Source: Endozoicomonas sp. G2_2 | Lineage (GTDB): Bacteria > Pseudomonadota > Gammaproteobacteria > Nevskiales > Salinisphaeraceae | DNA length: 64,000 nucleotides | NCBI RefSeq assembly: GCF_017744135.1 | Contig: NZ_JAGHQU010000004.1 | Span: forward strand, 124,001 to 188,000 | Direction of reading: 5' to 3' | Shown here: in pieces, positions 1 through 9,114 of the stretch | Layout of the letters: every line of letters starts with the position of its first letter | Numbering within the stretch: the stretch's first letter is position 1 | Position numbers and translations under genes: made by a program | Notes under the pieces: generated by a model | The model's input: only the letters and a program-made list of their open reading frames with translations | Databases searched by the model: none | Told to the model about the DNA's origin: nothing

Positions 1-929
1 ATCGGCCACGACCCGGTGTGCACGAGGTGCAGAACGCCGCCGATGATGGTCTGCGGTTCGGTGCTGCCGAGACTCGTCGTCGACATGATCGGGTAGAGAT
101 TGGCCGGAATATACAGGATCGTGGCGGTGACGAGCAGCGCCCAGGTCAGCTGCAGCCTGTCGACGCCGTAATGCGCGTGGCGTCGGCCGCAGCGCGGACA
201 GTGGTGGCGACGGTTGGCGCGAAAGGGCGTGTCGCAGCCGCGACAGACGACCAGTTGCTGACTCGCGCCGGTACGGCCGGTCTGTATGGCGGGCGCGGCT
301 GCCGGCACGGGCGCGAGCCGGTCCCAGAGGCTCGACCAGTCCACCAGCGTCAAGGTGCGCAACAGCAATAGCGCGTAGACACAGAACGCGACGAACGACA
401 GGCCGATGTGTACATCGGCGAGGGTGACGATCTTGATCAGGCTGACCAGCACGCCGACGATGAACACGTCCGACATCATCCAGGGTTCCAGCGGCTTGAG
501 TCGCCGCGCCAGCTGGATCGCGAGGCGATGCCCGCCTTCGCCGCGCGCGGCCACAGCGCACAGATACACGAGTGCGAGCAGGTAAGCGCCCGGCAGACCG
601 ACCGTGGTCAGCAGCAGCAACGTTGCCAGGCTCGGATACGCGTAACCGGCGAGTGCGCCGGCAGCGTCCACGAACGACATCGTATGCCCTATGCCCTGGG
701 TCGAGAAGCTCAGGAAATCGAAGGCGAAGACCAGCCCGAGCATGATCAGCGTGCTCAGCGCCCACGCCAGCGGGCGCTGCATATCGCGCTGCGCGGGCGC
801 CGCCACGTGGTGGTGGCAGCGCGGGCAGTGCGCGGATTCGCCCTCGGCACGCGGCGGCACACGCATCACCCAGTCGCACTCGCGACATAGCGCGATACGA
901 TCGGTGCTTGCGTGGGGTCGGGCGTTCAT
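1..929 (-). CDS. pqiA: Paraquat-inducible protein A family membrane protein, 3' end beyond the window
   Basis: Reading leftward from an ATG at 929, the frame is open to the window edge, giving about 309 residues of a family that is usually near 420. Two zinc-ribbon modules are visible. The first is N-terminal, with C15-x2-C18 and C35-x2-C38. The second lies about 190 residues later, with CRGC and CPRC. Each ribbon is followed by hydrophobic segments, and the stretch EPWMMSDVFIVGVLVS is typical of PqiA. PqiA-type proteins are inner-membrane partners of MCE-domain (PqiB) lipid-transport proteins. The partner, if linked, would lie to the left of the window. It is downstream of gltA on the same strand, but a strong terminator separates the two. 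Family assignment is firm; the transported substrate is unknown. Confidence 0.88.
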   Translation of the reverse strand, partial: MNARPHASTDRIALCRECDWVMRVPPRAEGESAHCPRCHHHVAAPAQRDMQRPLAWALSTLIMLGLVFAFDFLSFSTQGIGHTMSFVDAAGALAGYAYPSLATLLLLTTVGLPGAYLLALVYLCAVAARGEGGHRLAIQLARRLKPLEPWMMSDVFIVGVLVSLIKIVTLADVHIGLSFVAFCVYALLLLRTLTLVDWSSLWDRLAPVPAAAPAIQTGRTGASQQLVVCRGCDTPFRANRRHHCPRCGRRHAHYGVDRLQLTWALLVTATILYIPANLYPIMSTTSLGSTEPQTIIGGVLHLVHTGSWP

Positions 930-972
930 CGTGGTGCCATAGCGCGGACAGGCGGTTACAGGTGCACCGGGC

Positions 973-1001
973 AAAAAAAAGCGGGCCGCAGCCCGCTTTT
1001 T
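973..1001 (-). terminator. Intrinsic terminator of gltA, probably bidirectional
   Basis: A 6-bp GC stem (GCGGGC, loop CGCA, GCCCGC, 981-996) is flanked by eight A on its left (973-980) and five T on its right (997-1001). Read on the minus strand it ends in a run of eight U, 13 bp after the gltA stop. The right-hand T run would also let it stop transcription from the left. Confidence 0.85.
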
Positions 1002-1013
1002 CGCCGCCGCGTG

Positions 1014-2309
1014 CTAGCGGTTGTTGATGTCGACGTAGTCGCGCAGCTGGTAGCCGGTATAGACCTGACGCGGACGCGCGATGCGCATGCCCGGATCGGC
1101 CATCATTTCCGACCAGTGCGCCGCCCAGCCGACCGTGCGCGCGATGGCGAACATGGGCGTGAACATGTTCACCGGAATGCCCAGCGCCTGGTAGATGATG
1201 CCGGAGTAGAAGTCGACGTTCGGATACAGCTTGCGCTCGACGAAGTAGTCGTCTTCGAGAGCGATGCGCTCGAGCTCGAGTGCGAGTTCGAAGAGCTTGT
1301 TGTTCTGCATCCCGTAGTGCTCGAGGATCTCGTGGCAGTAGCCGCGAATGATCTTGGCGCGCGGGTCGAAGTTCTTGTACACGCGGTGGCCGAAGCCCAT
1401 CAGACGGAACGGGTCGTTCTTGTCCTTGGCCTTTTCGAGGTACTTCGGCACCTGCGAGACGTCGCCGATCTGGCCGAGCATGTTCAGCACCGCCTCGTTG
1501 GCCCCGCCGTGGGCCGGCCCCCACAGCGCGGCGATGCCCGAAGAGATCGCGGCGTAGGGGTTGGCGCCGGTGGAACCGGCCATGCGCACGGTCGAGGTCG
1601 AGGCGTTCTGTTCGTGGTCCGCGTGCAGGATGAACAGCACGTCCAGCGCCTTGGCGGCCACCGGATCGACTTCGTATTCCTCGGCCGGCACGGCAAAGCA
1701 CATGCGCAGGAAGTTGGCGGCGTAGTCGAGATGATTCTTCGGGCCGATCTTCGGCTGGCCAATGGAGTGCTTGTAGGCCGCTGCCGCGATCGTCGGCATC
1801 TTGGCGATCATGCGATGAGCGAAGATCGCGCGATGCTCCGGATCCCGGATGTCGGTGGTGTCGTGATAGAAGGCCGAAAGCGAACCCACGATGCCGGTGA
1901 GAATGGCCATCGGGTGGGCGTCGTAATGGAAGCCGTCATAGAACTTCACCAGCGACTCGTTGAGCATCGTGTGATGCGTGATCGCGTGGCGGAAGTCTTC
2001 CATCTCGGTGGCGTTCGGCAGTTCGCCGTTGAGCAGCAGGTAGCACACCTCGAGATAGCTCGAGTGCTCGGCCAGCTGATCGACGGGGTAGCCGCGATAC
2101 ATCAGGATGCCGTTCTCACCGTCGATGAAGGTGATATCCGACTTGCAGCTGCAGGTCGCGGTGAACGCGGGATCGTAGGTGAATACGCCCTGTTTCGTGT
2201 TCAGGCCGCGTACGTCCACGCCCGGCGTACCGAGGGTGCCGTCGACGACCGGCAGCTCGGTGCTGCTGTCGCCCTGCGGATTGCTGATCTTGAAAGCTTC
2301 GCTCGTCAT
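1014..2309 (-). CDS. gltA: Type II citrate synthase
   Basis: This 431-residue protein matches the length of the hexameric, NADH-sensitive type II citrate synthases. It condenses oxaloacetate and acetyl-CoA to open the TCA cycle in the cytoplasm. The catalytic set is visible: His in [10 protein letters not shown] (about residue 265), His in [13 protein letters not shown] (about 306) and Asp in YPNVDFYSG (about 363). The N-terminal domain with [13 protein letters not shown] is the type II signature. It starts with ATG, 45 bp after the end of the malic enzyme gene on the same strand, so the two may be co-transcribed and together link pyruvate/malate supply to TCA entry. An intrinsic terminator lies immediately downstream. 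Confidence 0.97.
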   Translation of the reverse strand: MTSEAFKISNPQGDSSTELPVVDGTLGTPGVDVRGLNTKQGVFTYDPAFTATCSCKSDITFIDGENGILMYRGYPVDQLAEHSSYLEVCYLLLNGELPNATEMEDFRHAITHHTMLNESLVKFYDGFHYDAHPMAILTGIVGSLSAFYHDTTDIRDPEHRAIFAHRMIAKMPTIAAAAYKHSIGQPKIGPKNHLDYAANFLRMCFAVPAEEYEVDPVAAKALDVLFILHADHEQNASTSTVRMAGSTGANPYAAISSGIAALWGPAHGGANEAVLNMLGQIGDVSQVPKYLEKAKDKNDPFRLMGFGHRVYKNFDPRAKIIRGYCHEILEHYGMQNNKLFELALELERIALEDDYFVERKLYPNVDFYSGIIYQALGIPVNMFTPMFAIARTVGWAAHWSEMMADPGMRIARPRQVYTGYQLRDYVDINNR

Positions 2310-2354
2310 CTACGATCTCCCGGGTTTAGTCCGTCATGTCCGGTATCAGGCCTG

Positions 2355-3617
2355 TCAGACCTCGATCACCGGTTGCGGATAATGCGAAGGGTATTCGGTA
2401 CGTGCCACGCCGGTTTCCACGGCAGCCTGGGCCACGGCGGGCGGAATGAAATCGATCAGGCGCGGGTCGAACGGGCTCGGAATGATGTAGTCCGGGCCGA
2501 ACGACATGGCGTCCTGATCGTGGGCTTCCAGCACGCTGTTGGGCACCGGCTGGCGGGCGAGTTCGCCCATGGCGCGGGCTGCGGCGACGCACATGGTCAT
2601 GTTGATGCGCCGCGCGCGCACATCGAGCGCGCCGCGAAAGATATAGGGGAAGCCCAGTACGTTGTTGATCTGGTTCGGATAGTCGCTGCGGCCGGTCGCC
2701 ATGATGAGATCGTCGCGCACGCTCTTGGCGTCCTCGGGCGTGATCTCGGGCGTGGGGTTGGACAGCGCGAACACCACCGGCTTGGCCGGCATCATGCCGA
2801 TCTGTTCCTTGGATACCGTCTCCGGGCCGGACAGGCCGATAAACACGTCTGCCTGCTTCATGGCGTCGTCGACGGTGCGCAGGTCGGTCTTGGTCGCGAA
2901 CTGCGCCTTCTGCTCGGACAGGTCGTCGCGATCGGCGTGGATCACGCCTTTGCGATCGCACATGAACACATTCTCGAGCTGCGCGCCCATCTCCAGCAGC
3001 AGGTTCATCGACGCGACGCCTGCCGCGCCCGCGCCCATGCACACGATCTTCGCATCGGCGAGCTGCTTGCCCTGCAGTTCGAGCGCGTTGATCAGGCCGG
3101 CCGCGACGATGATCGCGGTACCGTGCTGGTCGTCGTGAAAGACGGGAATATCGAGACGTTCGATAAGCGTCTGTTCGATCTCGAAACAGTGCGGCGCTGC
3201 GATGTCCTCGAGATTGATCCCGCCGAACGTCGGCGCGATGCGCATCACCGTATCGATGAAGTCCTTCGGGTCGTCGGCGTCGACTTCGATATCGAAGACG
3301 TTCACGTCGGCAAACTTCTTGAAAAGCACCGCCTTGCCCTCCATCACCGGCTTGCTGGCCAGCGCGCCGGTATCGCCGAGGCCGAGCACTGCGGTGCCGT
3401 TGGAGATCACCGCGACCAGATTGCCCTTGGAGGTATAGCGAAAGGCGTCCTCGGGGTCGTTCTGGATCGCCTTGACCGGTTCGGCCACACCCGGCGTGTA
3501 GGCCAGCGACAGCTCTTCGTACGTGGTAAAGGGCTTGGTGACCGAAATCGCAAGTTTCCCCGGCTTGGGCTTTGCGTGGTAGTCCAGAGCTTCCTGTTTG
3601 CGCGAGTAATCGGCCAT
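2355..3617 (-). CDS. NAD(P)-dependent malic enzyme, short form without phosphotransacetylase domain
   Basis: This 420-residue malic enzyme oxidatively decarboxylates malate to pyruvate. The N-terminal malic domain contains [12 protein letters not shown] and [23 protein letters not shown], and the metal/catalytic region has [14 protein letters not shown]. The Rossmann part follows with [17 protein letters not shown] (from about residue 195). Proteobacterial MaeB normally has about 750 residues because a phosphate-acetyltransferase-like domain is fused to the C terminus. That domain is absent here, so the protein resembles the short Bacillus-type enzymes. The reading frame ends cleanly, so it is not a frameshifted MaeB. 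Cofactor preference cannot be told by eye. gltA lies directly downstream. Confidence 0.93.
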   Translation of the reverse strand: MADYSRKQEALDYHAKPKPGKLAISVTKPFTTYEELSLAYTPGVAEPVKAIQNDPEDAFRYTSKGNLVAVISNGTAVLGLGDTGALASKPVMEGKAVLFKKFADVNVFDIEVDADDPKDFIDTVMRIAPTFGGINLEDIAAPHCFEIEQTLIERLDIPVFHDDQHGTAIIVAAGLINALELQGKQLADAKIVCMGAGAAGVASMNLLLEMGAQLENVFMCDRKGVIHADRDDLSEQKAQFATKTDLRTVDDAMKQADVFIGLSGPETVSKEQIGMMPAKPVVFALSNPTPEITPEDAKSVRDDLIMATGRSDYPNQINNVLGFPYIFRGALDVRARRINMTMCVAAARAMGELARQPVPNSVLEAHDQDAMSFGPDYIIPSPFDPRLIDFIPPAVAQAAVETGVARTEYPSHYPQPVIEV

Positions 3618-3745
3618 GCAGTTTTGCGGCTTTGCGTTCCGGCAGAGGGGCCCGTCAGCGCGCGGTTCGCGGCGCTAGGGCGATTATCAACGAATACCCG
3701 AGTATACCGGCGGTCTCGCCTTGCGACTAGCGATGCCTGTGTGGC

Positions 3746-3934
3746 TCAGCTGTTTTCCGGCTGTGCGTCGACCCCGAGCAGCGCGCCGTCCGGATCGGTC
3801 TCGACGCTGACCGCGATCGGTTGGCAGCACACGAAACAGTCCTCGATATAGCTTTGATCGCCCGCCGAGCAGTCGATGAGCAGGGTGATCGGTTCGCCGC
3901 AGTAGGGGCAGGTCACTGTCGCTTCTTCGAGCAT
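3746..3934 (-). CDS. CPXCG motif-containing cysteine-rich small protein
   Basis: This 62-residue protein contains CPYCG (residues 9-13) and a second cysteine cluster DCFVCCQPI (about 32-40), consistent with one small metal-binding fold. This is a recognised but uncharacterised proteobacterial family. The open frame extends further upstream, but the family starts near MLEEATVTCPYCG, so ATG 3934 is chosen. That start lies 23 bp after the hemW stop on the same strand, making it the likely last gene of rph-rdgB-hemW. Function is unknown. Confidence 0.8.
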   Translation of the reverse strand: MLEEATVTCPYCGEPITLLIDCSAGDQSYIEDCFVCCQPIAVSVETDPDGALLGVDAQPENS

Positions 3935-3957
3935 GCGCGTTTCGTTCGGGCGGTGGT

Positions 3958-5151
3958 TCAGGGCAGCAGTTCGGCGAGAATGGTATCGAGAAAACGCCAG
4001 CCACGATCCGTCGCGCGCAGCCCTCGCGCATCGAACGCCACCAGTCCCCGGGCGATCGGCGTGGCCAGGGCGTCGCCCAGTTCGGCCCAGCACAGGCCGC
4101 TGCGTTGTTCGTATTCCTCGCGCGATACGCCCGCCCGCCGGCGCAGGCCGTTGAGCAGGTATTCGAAACGCGCGTCGTCGGCGGTGAGCACGCGTGTTTC
4201 CGTGATCGACGCAGGCCGGCCGGCCACGCTCATATAGCCCGTGGGCCAGCGCTGACGCGCCGTGCGTTCGATACGCCCGTCGGCGCGAGTGCGCTTGCCG
4301 TGCGCGCCCGCGCCAATGCCCAGATAGTCGCCGAAGCGCCAGTAGTTGTCGTTGTGTCGACACGTCGCGCCGCCTTTCGCCCAGGCCGACACTTCGTACT
4401 GTGCATAGCCGGCAGCAACCAGACGCTTGCCGGCCTGCTCGAAAATCTCGACTACCGTGTCCTCGTCGGGCAGGGCCGGGGGGTGGCGATAGAAGGGCGT
4501 GTTCGGTTCCAGCGTCAGCTGGTAATAGGAGATATGGCCGGGATCGCGCGCGATGATCGGGTCGAGATCCCGCATCGCGCGCTCGACGTCTTGTCCGGGC
4601 AGCCCGAACATCAGGTCACAGTTGAGCGCGTCGAAGCCGCCGGCGCGCGCGTCGTCGATCGCGGCGAGTGCTTCGGCCGCGCCGTGAATGCGCCCGAGTG
4701 TGCGCAGGCAATCCTCGTCGAGACTTTGAATGCCCAGCGACAGCCGGTTCACGCCGACCGCACGCAGATCGGCGAAACGCGCGTGTTCGGTGGTGCCGGG
4801 GTTGGCTTCCAGGGTGATTTCGCAGTCGGCGGCGAGCCCGAGGCGATCATCGATCGCGGTCAGAATGCGGCCGATCGCGGCGGCCGAGAACAGACTCGGC
4901 GTGCCGCCGCCGAAGAACACCGTGTCCACGGTGCGGTTTTCCTGTGTGCACGCCAGAGCCCAATCCGCGAGCAGCGCGTCTATATAGGCCTCTTCCGGCA
5001 GATCGGTCGGCGCCCGATGCGAATTGAAATCGCAATAGGGACATTTGCGCACGCACCAGGGCAAGTGCACGTAGGCCGATAGCGGTACGGCTTCGCGGCG
5101 TGCGACCGCCGGGGCCGGGGTGGCGTTGTCAGTCGCCGTGGCCATGGGCAC
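3958..5151 (-). CDS. hemW: Heme chaperone HemW, radical SAM superfamily
   Basis: This 397-residue protein resembles HemW, formerly misannotated as coproporphyrinogen III oxidase. It carries the radical SAM cluster motif C-x3-C-x2-C in VRKCPYCDFNSH (about residues 33-40), the FFGGGTPSL glycine motif, and the C-terminal HemN-like domain with YEVSAWAKGG and HNDNYWRFGDYLGIGAGAHG. HemW lacks the extra N-terminal residues that true HemN oxidases use, and HemW proteins transfer heme. The start lies inside the end of rdgB (23-bp overlap), implying translational coupling. ATG 5145 is an alternative start two codons in. Confidence 0.93.
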   Translation of the reverse strand: MPMATATDNATPAPAVARREAVPLSAYVHLPWCVRKCPYCDFNSHRAPTDLPEEAYIDALLADWALACTQENRTVDTVFFGGGTPSLFSAAAIGRILTAIDDRLGLAADCEITLEANPGTTEHARFADLRAVGVNRLSLGIQSLDEDCLRTLGRIHGAAEALAAIDDARAGGFDALNCDLMFGLPGQDVERAMRDLDPIIARDPGHISYYQLTLEPNTPFYRHPPALPDEDTVVEIFEQAGKRLVAAGYAQYEVSAWAKGGATCRHNDNYWRFGDYLGIGAGAHGKRTRADGRIERTARQRWPTGYMSVAGRPASITETRVLTADDARFEYLLNGLRRRAGVSREEYEQRSGLCWAELGDALATPIARGLVAFDARGLRATDRGWRFLDTILAELLP

Positions 5152-5740
5152 GCAATTGTTCGACGAGCTGCTGCATCGCCCGGCCCCGGTGGCTGATTTC
5201 GTTCTTGCGCGTTGCGGTCAGCTCGGCGGCACTGGCGTTCTCGCTGTCGACCCAGAACAGCGGGTCGTAGCCGAAACCGCCGTCGCCGCGCACTGCGTCG
5301 AGAATCCACCCGCGCCAGACGCCGTGTGCAATCACCGGCACCGGATCCTCGGCGCCGCGGGTGGCGACCAGGCAGCAGTGGAAGGCGGCGCCGCGCTGTT
5401 CGGCCGGCAGGCCTTCAAGCGCGGCGAGCAGCTTGTCGTTGTTGGCGTTGTCGTCGCCGTGCGTGCCGGCATAGCGCGCCGAGTGGACCCCGGGGGCGCC
5501 CGCCAGGGCATCGACGGCAAGCCCGGAATCGTCAGCGATCGCGGGCAGGCCGGTATGGGCGGCGGCGTGGCGCGCTTTGATCAGCGCGTTGTCGACGAAG
5601 CCGATGCCGGTCTCCTCGGCGGCGGGGACGTCGAATTCGTTCTGGGCAACGAGTTCGATGTCCAGGCCGGCCAGCAGGCTGCGCATTTCGGCGAGCTTGC
5701 CCGCATTGCCGGAAGCCAGGACCCAGCGTCGTGACGACAT
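5129..5740 (-). CDS. rdgB: XTP/dITP diphosphatase (non-canonical purine NTP pyrophosphatase)
   Basis: The protein has 203 residues from ATG 5740; a GTG two codons upstream (5746) is the alternative start. It hydrolyses dITP, XTP and related deaminated nucleotides, keeping them out of DNA. Signature segments are LASGNAGKLAEM at the N terminus, ETGIGFVDNALIKARHAA, and the active-site loop IADDSGLAVDALAGAPGVHSAR. GDGGFGYDPLFW and the final SHRGRAMQQL are also present. It begins 10 bp after the rph stop and overlaps hemW, so rph-rdgB-hemW form one operon, a common gammaproteobacterial arrangement. Confidence 0.96.
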   Translation of the reverse strand: MSSRRWVLASGNAGKLAEMRSLLAGLDIELVAQNEFDVPAAEETGIGFVDNALIKARHAAAHTGLPAIADDSGLAVDALAGAPGVHSARYAGTHGDDNANNDKLLAALEGLPAEQRGAAFHCCLVATRGAEDPVPVIAHGVWRGWILDAVRGDGGFGYDPLFWVDSENASAAELTATRKNEISHRGRAMQQLVEQLRAHGHGD

Positions 5741-5750
5741 GCCCACGCGC

Positions 5751-6473
5751 CTAGCTTTCGCGGGCGGCCCGCTGAAGGGCGATCAGCTCGCCAACGCCTT
5801 TCTCGGCGTGGCCGAGCAGGGCATCCAGTTCGCTGCGCGCAAACGCATGACCTTCGGCCGTGCCCTGAATCTCGACAAAGCCGCCGGCCTCGTTCATGAC
5901 GACATTCATGTCGGTTTCGGCCTGCGAGTCCTCGGCATAGTCGAGATCGAGCACCGGCGTGCCGTCGTAGATGCCGACCGAAACCGCCGCGATCTGGCCG
6001 TGGATGGGGTTGGACTTGAGCTTGCCGGCCTTGACCAGGGTGTCCATGGCGTCCACCAGCGCGATATAGCCGCCGGTGATGGAGGCGGTGCGGGTGCCGC
6101 CGTCGGCCTGAATCACGTCGCAGTCGACGGTTACCGTGCGGCTGCCCAGCGCGTTCATGTCGACGACCGCACGCAGGCTGCGCCCGATCAAGCGCTGGAT
6201 CTCGACGGTGCGACCCCCTTGCTTGCCGCGCGCAGCCTCGCGCCCGTTGCGGCTGCCGGTGGAGCCGGGAAGCATGCCGTATTCGGCCGTCAGCCAGCCG
6301 GTGTTCTGGCCGCGCAGCCACGGCGGCACACGTTCCTCCACGCTGGCGGTACAGATCACGCGCGTATCGCCGAAGCTCACCAGCACGGAGCCGGCGGCGT
6401 GTTTGGTGAAATTGCGTTCGAAGCGCACGTCGCGCAGTTGATCGGCAGCTCGTCCGCTGGGTCGCGTGGTCAA
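5751..6473 (-). CDS. rph: Ribonuclease PH, probable TTG start
   Basis: RNase PH is a phosphorolytic 3'-5' exoribonuclease that trims tRNA 3' ends. The core motifs are visible: [67 protein letters not shown] and [14 protein letters not shown]. The family starts near RPSGR. The only start codon there is TTG 6473, preceded by AAAGG at suitable spacing, giving 240 residues against about 238 in E. coli. The next in-frame ATG upstream (6581) would add 36 residues with no family counterpart. It is divergent from yicC, the classical neighbour. Confidence 0.94.
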   Translation of the reverse strand: MTTRPSGRAADQLRDVRFERNFTKHAAGSVLVSFGDTRVICTASVEERVPPWLRGQNTGWLTAEYGMLPGSTGSRNGREAARGKQGGRTVEIQRLIGRSLRAVVDMNALGSRTVTVDCDVIQADGGTRTASITGGYIALVDAMDTLVKAGKLKSNPIHGQIAAVSVGIYDGTPVLDLDYAEDSQAETDMNVVMNEAGGFVEIQGTAEGHAFARSELDALLGHAEKGVGELIALQRAARES

Positions 6474-6642
6474 GGTTTCTGGCCTTTCATCGTCGAGTGT
6501 ATGAGGCCGCAGAGTGTAACAGCGGCCCGCCAGCCGATCTGCCGCCACCCGCGCTGTTCGGTTCGGCCTGGCCTGATCCACCCGTGCCTGTGCGATACTG
6601 CGCCGCCAAGCCCGGTGCCATACAACGTAACGGACTCAGCCG

Positions 6643-7506
6643 ATGACCCGCAGCATGACCGGTTTCGCGCGCAGCCAGACCCAAGGCGACTGGGGCGAGC
6701 TCGTGTGGGAACTGCGCAGCGTCAACCACCGCTATCTGGATATCCATCTGCGTCTGCCCGAGCCGCTGCGCGCGCTCGAGCCGGCAATCCGCGACGCGAT
6801 TTCCCGCGTGCTGTCGCGGGGCAAGGTCGACGTCGCGGCCAAACTGCAGACGGCGGACAATACCCAGACCATCGAGATCGACGAGCAGCGGCTCACGGCG
6901 CTCGCCGATGCGCTGTCTCAGGTGCGCGCCACGGTGATCGACTGTCAGGCGCCGGATGCGCTGCGTTTGCTCAGCTATCCTGGCGTGCAGCGTGAGGTCG
7001 AGCCCGACATGGACGCCATTCATCGCGATGCGTTGACGGCGTTGAACGATGCGCTCGGTCAGCTGCAATCCATGCGCGACGACGAGGGCAGCCGACTGGC
7101 CCAGATGCTCGTGGAGCGGGCACGCCATATTGGCGAGCATGCCGATGCCGCGGCCGCGCGCGTACCGCAGGTGCGCGACAGTTGGCATGCCAAGATGCGC
7201 AGCCGGCTCGACGAGCTGGACACCGAAACCGATCCGGCCCGGCTCGAACAGGAGCTAATATTTACCGCCCAGCGCATGGACGTTGCGGAGGAAATCGACC
7301 GCCTGCACAGCCACGTCGCGGCACTGGAAAGCGCGCTCGAGAAAAGCGAGCCCATCGGCCGGCGGCTGGATTTCCTCATGCAGGAGTTCAACCGCGAGGC
7401 GAACACGCTCGGCTCCAAGTCCCAGGATGCCGAGCTCACCGCCCACGCAGTGGAAATGAAGGTGCTCATCGAACAGATGCGCGAACAGGTTCAGAACATC
7501 GAGTAG
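6643..7506 (+). CDS. yicC: YicC family endoribonuclease
   Basis: This 287-residue protein begins with MTRSMTGFAR, the hallmark of the YicC/YloC family, and has the C-terminal DUF1732 region with HAVEMKVLIEQMREQVQNIE. Family members have been described as endoribonucleases that act on small RNAs and mRNAs. The central segment EEIDRLHSHV is also conserved. It is divergent from rph across about 170 bp and lies 8 bp before gmk. This matches the conserved rph / yicC-gmk-rpoZ-spoT order of gammaproteobacteria. Confidence 0.94.
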   Translation: MTRSMTGFARSQTQGDWGELVWELRSVNHRYLDIHLRLPEPLRALEPAIRDAISRVLSRGKVDVAAKLQTADNTQTIEIDEQRLTALADALSQVRATVIDCQAPDALRLLSYPGVQREVEPDMDAIHRDALTALNDALGQLQSMRDDEGSRLAQMLVERARHIGEHADAAAARVPQVRDSWHAKMRSRLDELDTETDPARLEQELIFTAQRMDVAEEIDRLHSHVAALESALEKSEPIGRRLDFLMQEFNREANTLGSKSQDAELTAHAVEMKVLIEQMREQVQNIE

Positions 7507-7514
7507 CGACGCGC

Positions 7515-8135
7515 GTGAACGATTCCGCTTGTCCATCATCCCGCGGTCAGCTCTACGTCATATCCGCGCCTTCCGGGGCCGGCAAGACGAGTCTGACCCA
7601 TGCCCTGATCGAACGCCTCGCCCGTCATGGCCGCAAGGCGCGCTTTTCCGTGTCCTACACCACGCGTGACGCGCGCCCCGGAGAGGTCGACGGCGAGGAT
7701 TACCATTTCGTGCCTGTCGCCGAGTTCGAGACCATGATCGAGGACGGCGCCTTTCTCGAACATGCGCGGGTCTTCGATCGCTATTACGGCACGTCCGCTG
7801 CCGAAACCGAGCGCTGGCTCGCACACGGCCAGGACGTGGTGCTCGACATCGACTGGCAGGGCGCGCGTCAGGTGCGCGAACGCGCGGCAGGGGTGATCAG
7901 CATCTTCATCCGTCCGCCGTCGCGCGACGAACTCGAGCGGCGGCTGCGTGCGCGCGCTTCCGACGATGAGGCGCAGATTGCGCGCCGCCTGGCCGAAGCC
8001 GACGACGAGCTCGCCCGTGCCGACGAATACGATCATCAGATCATCAACGATCATTTCGACGATGCACTGGACGCGCTGGAGCGGATCTTTCTGTCGGCCG
8101 CACAAGGGCCGTCGGCGCCGCGCTCACAGGCCTAG
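7515..8135 (+). CDS. gmk: Guanylate kinase
   Basis: Guanylate kinase phosphorylates GMP to GDP with ATP. The P-loop SAPSGAGKTSL sits near residue 20. The GMP-binding part includes FSVSYTTRDARPGEVDGEDYHFV and GAFLEHARVFDRYYGT. VVLDIDWQGARQVR and the C-terminal DEYDHQIINDHFDDAL complete the fold. The GTG at 7515, 8 bp after the yicC stop, gives 206 residues, in line with the usual 200-210. The open frame upstream of this GTG only shadows yicC. Confidence 0.96.
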   Translation: MNDSACPSSRGQLYVISAPSGAGKTSLTHALIERLARHGRKARFSVSYTTRDARPGEVDGEDYHFVPVAEFETMIEDGAFLEHARVFDRYYGTSAAETERWLAHGQDVVLDIDWQGARQVRERAAGVISIFIRPPSRDELERRLRARASDDEAQIARRLAEADDELARADEYDHQIINDHFDDALDALERIFLSAAQGPSAPRSQA

Positions 8136-8196
8136 CCGGGCGCGCATGTAGTCGTTATACTGCGCGGTTTGCCAACCTCGTCGCGAGAGTACCGCC

Positions 8197-8526
8197 ATGG
8201 CCCGAGTTACCGTCGAAGACTGCCTTGAGCACGTAAACAACAAGTTCGAGCTCGCCACGATCGCGGCCAAGCGCGCGCGCCAGCTGGCTCGCGGGGCCAA
8301 CGCCCGCTTGGCTTGGGAGGACGACAAGCCCACGGTGATGGCCCTGCGCGAAATCGCGGCCGGCGAAGTCGACATCTCCATTCTCGAAGAGCCGGATCTG
8401 CCGCCGGTGAGCACCGGCATGGACGCGCCCCAGCCGGCCGAGCCGAGCGAGGAAGAGCTGGAAGCCGAGGGCGAGAAGAAAGCCGCCAAGCCGGCCGCCG
8501 ACGCGGACGCCGACACCGACGAATAA
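8197..8526 (+). CDS. rpoZ: RNA polymerase omega subunit
   Basis: This 109-residue omega subunit begins [20 protein letters not shown], the standard start. The conserved segment [12 protein letters not shown] follows, then [11 protein letters not shown]. Omega assists assembly of the beta-prime subunit and forms part of ppGpp site 1 in proteobacteria. The C-terminal 35 residues are rich in Glu, Ala and Asp. A good intrinsic terminator lies 43 bp downstream, so spoT must have its own promoter here. Confidence 0.96.
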   Translation: MARVTVEDCLEHVNNKFELATIAAKRARQLARGANARLAWEDDKPTVMALREIAAGEVDISILEEPDLPPVSTGMDAPQPAEPSEEELEAEGEKKAAKPAADADADTDE

Positions 8527-8568
8527 CGGCACGTTATCGGCCTGTTCGGCTGGCGTTGTGACCGCGAA

Positions 8569-8594
8569 AAGCCGCTGGCGACAGCGGCTTTTTT
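8569..8594 (+). terminator. Intrinsic terminator after rpoZ
   Basis: A 9-bp stem (AAGCCGCTG / CAGCGGCTT) closes a GCGA tetraloop and is followed directly by TTTT (8591-8594). It ends the yicC-gmk-rpoZ transcript. Confidence 0.9.
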
Positions 8595-8732
8595 GTGCGC
8601 GTCGTAAAATCCTTCAAGGCCGTCTTCCGCGAATGAACGCGAATATAAGACAGATATAGGGTGAGGGCGGTTTGGCCGCAGCGGTCTTGCGGCAGGATCA
8701 TCGCTCCTCTTTATGAATGGCAATTAGCCACT

Positions 8733-8756
8733 AAAAAACGCCTCGCGCAAAGGCGT
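8733..8756 (-). terminator. Terminator-like hairpin on the minus strand
   Basis: Read on the minus strand, ACGCCT, a 7-base loop and AGGCGT are followed by six U (complement of the A run at 8733-8738). It sits directly at the stop codon of the unassigned 85-codon minus-strand frame, the only hint that this frame was once transcribed. Confidence 0.45.
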
Positions 8757-8804
8757 CAAGGCGCAAAGTAGAAAATGACTGTCTTCTTGGCGCCTTCGCG
8801 TGAG
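8742..8804. repeat. Inverted repeat of GCGCAAAGGCG type
   Basis: The left arm (8742-8760, CTCGCGCAAAGGCGTCAAG) pairs with the right arm (8786-8804) in 16 of 19 positions across a 25-bp spacer. A further related unit, GGCGCAAAG, follows the left arm. Similar CGCAAAGGCG-type strings occur as dispersed intergenic sequences in other bacterial genomes. Whether this one is multicopy cannot be seen from one window. Confidence 0.55.
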
Positions 8805-9114
8805 CCAAATGCAATGACGCTGTCGCCGGATTTTCCGTCTTCTGTCGTCTTCGCGTTTCGTTTGCGGGCCAATGGGGCCTTGGCACTGGCTGAATGCGGT
8901 GCTGTAGCGATATAGCCGCAAGCCATTAACCGCCTCGCGTGCGACAGTAAATCCAGCGACTCAATATATTCAGTCTCGTTCGCGTCTGTTTCCTTCTTTA
9001 TCTGTCTTCTCATTTGCGGACGATTTCCAGGGGCGAGCTCGAACGCCCGGCCGACCGGGGGACGATTCGGTCGTCCATGTCGTCAAGGCCGTGTTTTCGC
9101 AGTACGCTTGAGCC

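Larger units (their letters stand above)
8595..9114. other. 520-bp intergenic stretch between rpoZ and spoT, lower GC, no confident gene
   Basis: No recognised gene was found. A minus-strand open frame at 8756-9013 encodes 85 residues without any family I recognise. Its last 40 residues are translated from a repeat-bearing segment. The base composition is visibly poorer in GC than the flanks, and the segment carries an inverted repeat (8742-8804) and a minus-strand terminator-like hairpin (8733-8756). The right part must hold the spoT promoter. It looks like an inserted or decayed piece of DNA. Confidence 0.5.

Noticed and set aside
912-3851. A 979-residue plus-strand open frame
   Set aside because: It is antisense to gltA and the malic enzyme and has no family; high GC creates long open antisense frames.
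8756-9013. An 85-residue minus-strand frame as a gene
   Set aside because: No family, and the 3' part is a repeat-bearing segment; kept only as part of the intergenic description.
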